Shown: piece by piece, positions 32,471 to 36,939 of the stretch
How the letters are laid out: each line of letters opens with the position of its first letter
Numbering within the stretch: position 1 is the stretch's first letter
Assembly: GCA_027487845.1 (NCBI GenBank)
Contig: JAIYCV010000006.1
Coordinates: 1-36,939 of the forward strand
Direction of reading: 5' to 3'
DNA length: 36,939 bases
From: Flammeovirgaceae bacterium
GTDB lineage: Bacteria > Bacteroidota > Bacteroidia > Cytophagales > Cyclobacteriaceae
Position numbers and translations under genes: made by a program
The notes under the pieces: generated by a model
Database searches by the model: none
Told to the model about the DNA's origin: nothing
The model's input: only the letters and a program-made list of their open reading frames with translations

Positions 32471-33531
32471 AAGTCTAGTAGGGGTAAAGTAACACGAAAG
32501 AGTTGATCTTTATTTTCCACTTTGATTGATTTCTTACTCAATAACTTATACCGATCTTGAATATTTTTCAGCCCCACTTTAGTACTGTTCTCTACGTGAA
32601 GTTTCGGCTGAAAGGTGTTTTCTACAACGAGAGCGTCTTCAATAGCGCGAATAGTAATTACCAGCGAATGCTGCCCGTTGATCGTGTTGTGCTTGACCGC
32701 ATTTTCTACGAGATTTTGAAGTGCCAATACGGGTAGTGACAACTTTTGTTGAAGCGGTGGAATGTCCACATTAACTTGAAGGTGTTCACCAAATCGCTCT
32801 TTTAGCAAATGGGTATAAGCCTCAATCATTCCCAGCTCTTCTCTTAGCGACACTACCTTCTGGTCGCGGTTCGACAGAACATATCGGTACACATCACTCA
32901 TCTTTGATAAAAAATAATTTGCACTTTTTGGATCTTCCTCTATCAAAGATGAAAGCGTATTAAAATTATTAAATAGAAAATGGGGGTCTAATTGCTGCGT
33001 TAAAATCTGAATTTGATTTTCCAGATTAGCTTGCTTCAATTGCTCTGCCTCCAATTGCGTAGCTTGCCAGCGTTGAAAAAAGAAAACCCCCACATTTAGG
33101 CCCATTACCAATAGACTTAATAAACCTGCTAAAATAGCAGTCGGAATAAAAATAAGTGAAACCTCGTGATCGTTCCATTGCTCTAATTGAAACACATATA
33201 CATACGAAACTAAGCAACAGAACACCACAATTACCGTAAGGCAAAGTTGAATGGTGCTTTGAGTCAGAAAACGCCAGAAGGGTTTTACTGCCCAAGCGAA
33301 CACTTTATCAAGCGCATCACTTACAATAAAACTGATCTCGAGGTTAATTGCCGACCAGGCAATAGCAATGATCAGGTCATAAAAGTATGCCCAGATCCCA
33401 TATTTTTCGTAGTATTCATCAAAGCCTTCGTCCGACACTAAAAAGAAGGAAACAATGTACAGCACAATCCCAAACAGAGGCGATCCGAAATAGCGCATCC
33501 AAGTGCGAAGTGAAAATGGAAAGTCTTTCAT
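32467..33531 (-). CDS. LytS/YehU-type sensor histidine kinase
   Basis: A 354-residue membrane kinase with about four N-terminal spans (PLFGIVLYIVSFFLV; LIIAIAWSAINLEISFIV; IQLCLTVIVVFCCLVSYVYVF; IFIPTAILAGLLSLLVMGLNVGVFFF), a short coiled coil, then the His_kinase domain. The phosphorylated His is in QQLDPHFLFNNFNTLSSLI. The ATPase part has LPVLALQNLVENAVKHNT (N box) and VGLKNIQDRYKLL (G box). No periplasmic sensor domain is visible, so the signal is probably membrane-borne. It is the first gene of the kinase-regulator operon and lies 65 nt from the efflux fusion gene, on the same strand. Confidence 0.92.
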   Translation of the reverse strand: MKDFPFSLRTWMRYFGSPLFGIVLYIVSFFLVSDEGFDEYYEKYGIWAYFYDLIIAIAWSAINLEISFIVSDALDKVFAWAVKPFWRFLTQSTIQLCLTVIVVFCCLVSYVYVFQLEQWNDHEVSLIFIPTAILAGLLSLLVMGLNVGVFFFQRWQATQLEAEQLKQANLENQIQILTQQLDPHFLFNNFNTLSSLIEEDPKSANYFLSKMSDVYRYVLSNRDQKVVSLREELGMIEAYTHLLKERFGEHLQVNVDIPPLQQKLSLPVLALQNLVENAVKHNTINGQHSLVITIRAIEDALVVENTFQPKLHVENSTKVGLKNIQDRYKLLSKKSIKVENKDQLFRVTLPLLDL

Positions 33532-33596
33532 GCTCTGAATCTAGTGGGTTGGTTCAATGTGTGTGAAATTAGACTTTTTTTTGAAATGAAACTTTC

Positions 33597-36500
33597 TCAT
33601 TTAGAAGGATTAATTCGTTCCAGTTCTATGAAAGTGCTGTTGAGTTGCATCCGAATGCTTGCAACTCCGAACTGGGCCTGTGTTAACACCAATTCTGCAT
33701 CTTTCACTTCCAACCATTTTACTAACCCTTTCTTGTATCGATCGGCTTGTGATGCCACAGAGCGTTGCGCGGATTCTACCACTTGCTTTTGAACACCTAG
33801 TTTACGCTGCAGCTCTTCGTATTTATTGAGTTGCTGTTCATACTCCAGCAATGAGCGGTTGATGGCATCTTGGTATTGCAATGTGCTTTGTTGTATATCT
33901 GTGTTCGCTTGCTGCGTTCTTGCTTCACGTCTGAAGCCGTTAAAAAACGGGAGGGTGATGCTCGCGCCTACAAACGAACTTTGCAGGAATTTCCAGGTCG
34001 CAAGATTTAATCGATCATCTTGCCCTTGCAGTTGCCAATTGCCTGTGAGTGAAAGGATGGGCAAGCTGGCAGATTGTGCTACACGCAAACTCTGCTTTGC
34101 CAACTTAATTTGAGATTGGTACACATCCAAGTCTGCCCGATTTGCAAAGTTCGGGTCGCTCTTCTCTTCACTCACGTCATACGAGAAATCTTCATCGGTT
34201 AACTTGATTAACGTTTTGGCTTTCAAACCCAATTGATAGCGAAGCAGGTTCAATAAATTTTCTTCTGCATAACGAAGCTGGATCAAATCCAATTCTTGCA
34301 CTTGCCTATCCGTAAAAACCCGGAGCGTATCGTTGGGGATGGCGAAGCCATTTACCAACATGTCCCGCTGAAAGGCAAGTGCCAACGTGTATCTTCTAAT
34401 TGACTCTTCTACTACGTTGCGCTGCGATTTGATAAACAAAATGTCGTTATATGTTTTCTTGATCTCATAAGCTACTTGTTGCTCGGAGGCCCTTACCTTC
34501 TTTTGTGCCATTTCGCTACTGATGGCAGCCTGCTTTATGTTGGCAGACGTTTGTAAATTAATCAGGTCTAAAGTTGCATTGACCCCTGCATTGATAGCAT
34601 GGTTGCTACCCGCTTTAATGGCTTGCACGGGACCAAAGACCAATTCACCCGTAGCCGGATCTGCCGACAACGAAGGAAAAAACACAACCGGAATCTGCGT
34701 GGCATGAAGGTAATTCCCAAAGCCATTCAATTGCGGCAGGCGATAACTAAATGCTTCGCGTTGCAAGGCTTGTTGCTTCAACGGCTCTAGTTTTGCTATT
34801 CGCACGGCCGCATTATTTTCCATGCCCAAAGCCAATGCACTTTTTACAGAAAGCTGTAACGTGTCTTGTGCTTGCACAGACGATGGAAGGAAGTTGAAAA
34901 ATAGAATGGCGACAACTGCCGCTGCCTTCAACAGTACTCCTCTATAATTATTGAACCCCGTAGTTAAGTTGTGAATGATGGCATACACCACCGGCACAAT
35001 CACCAGCGTAAGAAACATGCTACTGGTGAGCCCGCCCATAATGGCCCAGGCCAATCCGTTTTTCACTTCCGCTCCGTTGCCCTTCGCAATGGCAATCGGT
35101 AACATACCCAGCACCATGGCGATGGTGGTCATCATGATAGGTCGCAGTCTCGTCTTGCCGCTTTCCTCAATGGCGTTCGCCAGAGATTCTCCTGATGTTA
35201 AATTTTGGTTGATGCGATCGACTAATAAGATGCCGTTCTTCGCCACCAGCCCCGTCATCATGATCATTCCGAAGATGGAAAAAATGTTGATGCTCTCGCC
35301 CGTAAGGCCCAAAGCGAGCAATGCTCCAATCACCGCGAGCGGAATAGAGAATAGTACTACAAACGGATCGATCCATGAATTATACAAGGCCACCATGATA
35401 AAATACATGAGCAAAATGCCAGCACCAAAGGCAAGCCCGAGCGGGCCGAAGCTGTCATCTTGATTGGCTAAGTCGCCTTGAAAATCTAACGATACACCTT
35501 GTACATCTTTGAGTTGTGCAATGGCGGTTTTTATATCTTCACCTACATCGCCCACAGGCCTACCTGCCACTCCACAAAAAATCGTTACCGATCCATTCTT
35601 GTTGGTGCGCTCCAGCATAGCCGGTGTGCTTAATGGTTCAATCCTTGCCACTTGTCCTAACTCAACGAGTTGACCAGATGAACTGTACACTTCTAATTGT
35701 GTTAACGTATTGATGTCTTGTTTTGCAGCAGGATTCAGCGTGATGCGAATAGGAACACTCTCAGTCTTCTCTTCTATCTTCAATTCATCATAACCTACCA
35801 TTGCAATGCGAACAGCGGTACCGAGGTCGGTAGCATTTACGCCAAACCGTGCCATTTTATCCTTGTCGGGAATAATTTGCACATCGTATTTTCGGGCTGT
35901 GCCGCTGATGCGGATGTCATAGGTGCCTTGAATGGAACGCATAGCAGAGGCCAACTCCTTGGAAATCTCACTTACTTTTTCGCGGTCTGTTCCGCTTACT
36001 AATAATTGAACCGGTGCCTCATCGGCTGTGCCGAACAAGCCAATCATGGCTATCTTCACTTTTGTGCCGGGAGACGATAAAATACTTCGTTGGATTTCCC
36101 TTCCCAATTGTTGAATAGACTTAGTACGCTCCTCTTTGCTTTTAAAGTTGAGACTGAATTCGAAGTTCTTCTCTTCGGGCGCGCCCCATGCTTCGGCTGC
36201 TACACCATGGTTCACCATGATGCGGGTAATTTCAGGGAATTGTTTTGTCAAATTGGTCTCTATTTTTTTGCTAAACGATTCCGTTTCCAACAACGTAGTT
36301 CCAGTAGGCAATTGAACGGTCACGGCCATTTCACCGCGGTCGATGCGTGGCGCAAACTCACTGCCAACATAACCCAGTATAGGCAATAGTAGCGAGGCCA
36401 CAAACAAGCCAAACGCTAGTGCAATTACTCTCATTTTATTTTGAAGGGACCATTGTAATAGTCTGCCATATCCTTCTTCTAATGCTTTAAAATGTTTTTC

Positions 36501-36939
36501 GAACCACAATCCAAACCGCCCCGCCCAAGTAGCAGCCGATAAATGTTCGAGCTGACCAAAGCGGCTGGCCAACATGGGTGTGATGGTAAAACAAACGATC
36601 AAACTAAACAGCGTGCTGATTACAATCACCATGGCAAACTCGCGCACAATATCACCCACCAATCCGCCTGTCAATGCGAGCGGAAGAAAGACAACCACAT
36701 CAACTAGCGTAATCGCGAAAGCGGTAAACCCAATTTCTTCGCGTCCATCAATAGTAGCCTTGATTTTATCTTTTCCCATCTCTAAGTGGCGGTAAATATT
36801 TTCCAACACCACAATCGAATCATCTACCAATATGCCCACCACCAAACTCATTGCTAACAACGTCATCAGGTTTAAGGTGTAGCCTAAGAAATACATGAAG
36901 ATGATTGTACTTAACAATGAGGCGGGCAACGAAACAAGC
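33597..36939 (-). CDS. RND efflux permease fused to TolC-type outer-membrane protein (5' end outside window)
   Basis: An open frame of about 1113 codons, with no start in the window. The first ~645 visible residues are the second part of an RND permease: VGILVDDSIVVLENIYRH (TM4 with both aspartates), REFAMVIVISTLFSLIVCFTITPM, the second periplasmic loop, GMIMMTGLVAKNGILLVDRI and LRPIMMTTIAMVLGMLP. After the last span comes IIHNLTTGFNNYRG, then a signal-peptide-like KAAAVVAILFFNFLPSSVQA-QD, then about 440 residues of TolC family (LSVKSALALGMENNAAVRIAK ... LRVAQSASLPILSLTGNWQL ... ASQADRYKKGLVKWLEVKDAELVLTQAQ). RND-TolC fusions are known in Bacteroidota CusA-like pumps. Its DD motif and lack of CzcA hallmarks suggest an HAE-type pump, but this is unsure. 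The adaptor gene is probably beyond the edge. Confidence 0.85.
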   Translation of the reverse strand, partial: LVSLPASLLSTIIFMYFLGYTLNLMTLLAMSLVVGILVDDSIVVLENIYRHLEMGKDKIKATIDGREEIGFTAFAITLVDVVVFLPLALTGGLVGDIVREFAMVIVISTLFSLIVCFTITPMLASRFGQLEHLSAATWAGRFGLWFEKHFKALEEGYGRLLQWSLQNKMRVIALAFGLFVASLLLPILGYVGSEFAPRIDRGEMAVTVQLPTGTTLLETESFSKKIETNLTKQFPEITRIMVNHGVAAEAWGAPEEKNFEFSLNFKSKEERTKSIQQLGREIQRSILSSPGTKVKIAMIGLFGTADEAPVQLLVSGTDREKVSEISKELASAMRSIQGTYDIRISGTARKYDVQIIPDKDKMARFGVNATDLGTAVRIAMVGYDELKIEEKTESVPIRITLNPAAKQDINTLTQLEVYSSSGQLVELGQVARIEPLSTPAMLERTNKNGSVTIFCGVAGRPVGDVGEDIKTAIAQLKDVQGVSLDFQGDLANQDDSFGPLGLAFGAGILLMYFIMVALYNSWIDPFVVLFSIPLAVIGALLALGLTGESINIFSIFGMIMMTGLVAKNGILLVDRINQNLTSGESLANAIEESGKTRLRPIMMTTIAMVLGMLPIAIAKGNGAEVKNGLAWAIMGGLTSSMFLTLVIVPVVYAIIHNLTTGFNNYRGVLLKAAAVVAILFFNFLPSSVQAQDTLQLSVKSALALGMENNAAVRIAKLEPLKQQALQREAFSYRLPQLNGFGNYLHATQIPVVFFPSLSADPATGELVFGPVQAIKAGSNHAINAGVNATLDLINLQTSANIKQAAISSEMAQKKVRASEQQVAYEIKKTYNDILFIKSQRNVVEESIRRYTLALAFQRDMLVNGFAIPNDTLRVFTDRQVQELDLIQLRYAEENLLNLLRYQLGLKAKTLIKLTDEDFSYDVSEEKSDPNFANRADLDVYQSQIKLAKQSLRVAQSASLPILSLTGNWQLQGQDDRLNLATWKFLQSSFVGASITLPFFNGFRREARTQQANTDIQQSTLQYQDAINRSLLEYEQQLNKYEELQRKLGVQKQVVESAQRSVASQADRYKKGLVKWLEVKDAELVLTQAQFGVASIRMQLNSTFIELERINPSK
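34929..34943 (-). promoter_or_regulatory. Internal ribosome-binding-like site at the permease/TolC junction
   Basis: On the minus strand AGAGGAGT (34943-34936) precedes a TTG codon (34931-34929) by 4 nt. Starting there would give MKAAAVVAILFFNFLPSSVQ followed by A and QD, a complete signal peptide for the TolC part. Shine-Dalgarno sequences are rare elsewhere in the window, so this one stands out. It could be chance within coding sequence. Confidence 0.35.

Overview
The window reads as a chromosomal segment of a Bacteroidota bacterium, most likely from the Cytophagia. The supporting signs are promoters of the TTTG–~20 nt–TAnnTTTG type, AT-rich start regions with almost no Shine-Dalgarno sequences, DUF2911 and DUF2147 proteins, a Bacteroidota-type TonB, LytS/LytTR two-component pairs and an S-box leader in front of metY. 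No rRNA, tRNA, CRISPR array or prophage was seen. The last gene runs off the right edge.

Layout. Positions 1-5.8 kb hold housekeeping and accessory genes: a lone YopX-like gene, a lipid kinase, a DUF2911/TPR protein, a GapN-type aldehyde dehydrogenase, TonB and a DUF1801 protein. The two convergent gene pairs here are separated by hairpin terminators. Positions 5.8-6.6 kb are non-coding: an 82-bp tandem repeat interrupted by a 158-bp MITE-like element. Positions 6.6-10.8 kb hold a 1401-residue exported TPR protein built from an exactly 714-bp (7 x 34 residue) super-repeat. Positions 10.9-13.5 kb hold a 40-residue membrane peptide, lpdA, a small membrane protein and fabG.

Positions 13.6-17.7 kb are a methionine operon, metY-metX-hom. 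Its leader carries a promoter, a SAM-I riboswitch and then a 13-codon reading frame with six cysteine codons (MHDNFCCCRCHCC). The operon may therefore sense both SAM and cysteine charging. Positions 17.9-24.3 kb are a tripartite RND efflux operon (adaptor, permease, outer-membrane factor), followed by a 30-residue single-span peptide. Two copies of a structured hairpin element, with compensatory stem changes, flank this operon. A set of eight 21-bp repeats lies just before the second copy.

Positions 24.9-37 kb hold an arginase-like protein that appears to have lost one metal site, then a rearranged regulatory region. A sensor kinase/LytTR regulator pair sits next to a truncated DUF2147 gene. 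About 4 kb to the left are an intact DUF2147 gene and a 30-codon remnant of a second LytTR regulator. Both DUF2147 promoters carry the same paired 9-bp direct repeats, so the module was probably duplicated and then split by an AT-rich block holding a Crp/Fnr regulator, three tandem copies of a small membrane protein and a GH3 glycosidase. The window ends inside an RND permease fused in frame to a TolC-type protein, with a signal-peptide-like segment at the junction.

All assignments come from reading motifs by eye. No alignment, structure prediction or database search was run.
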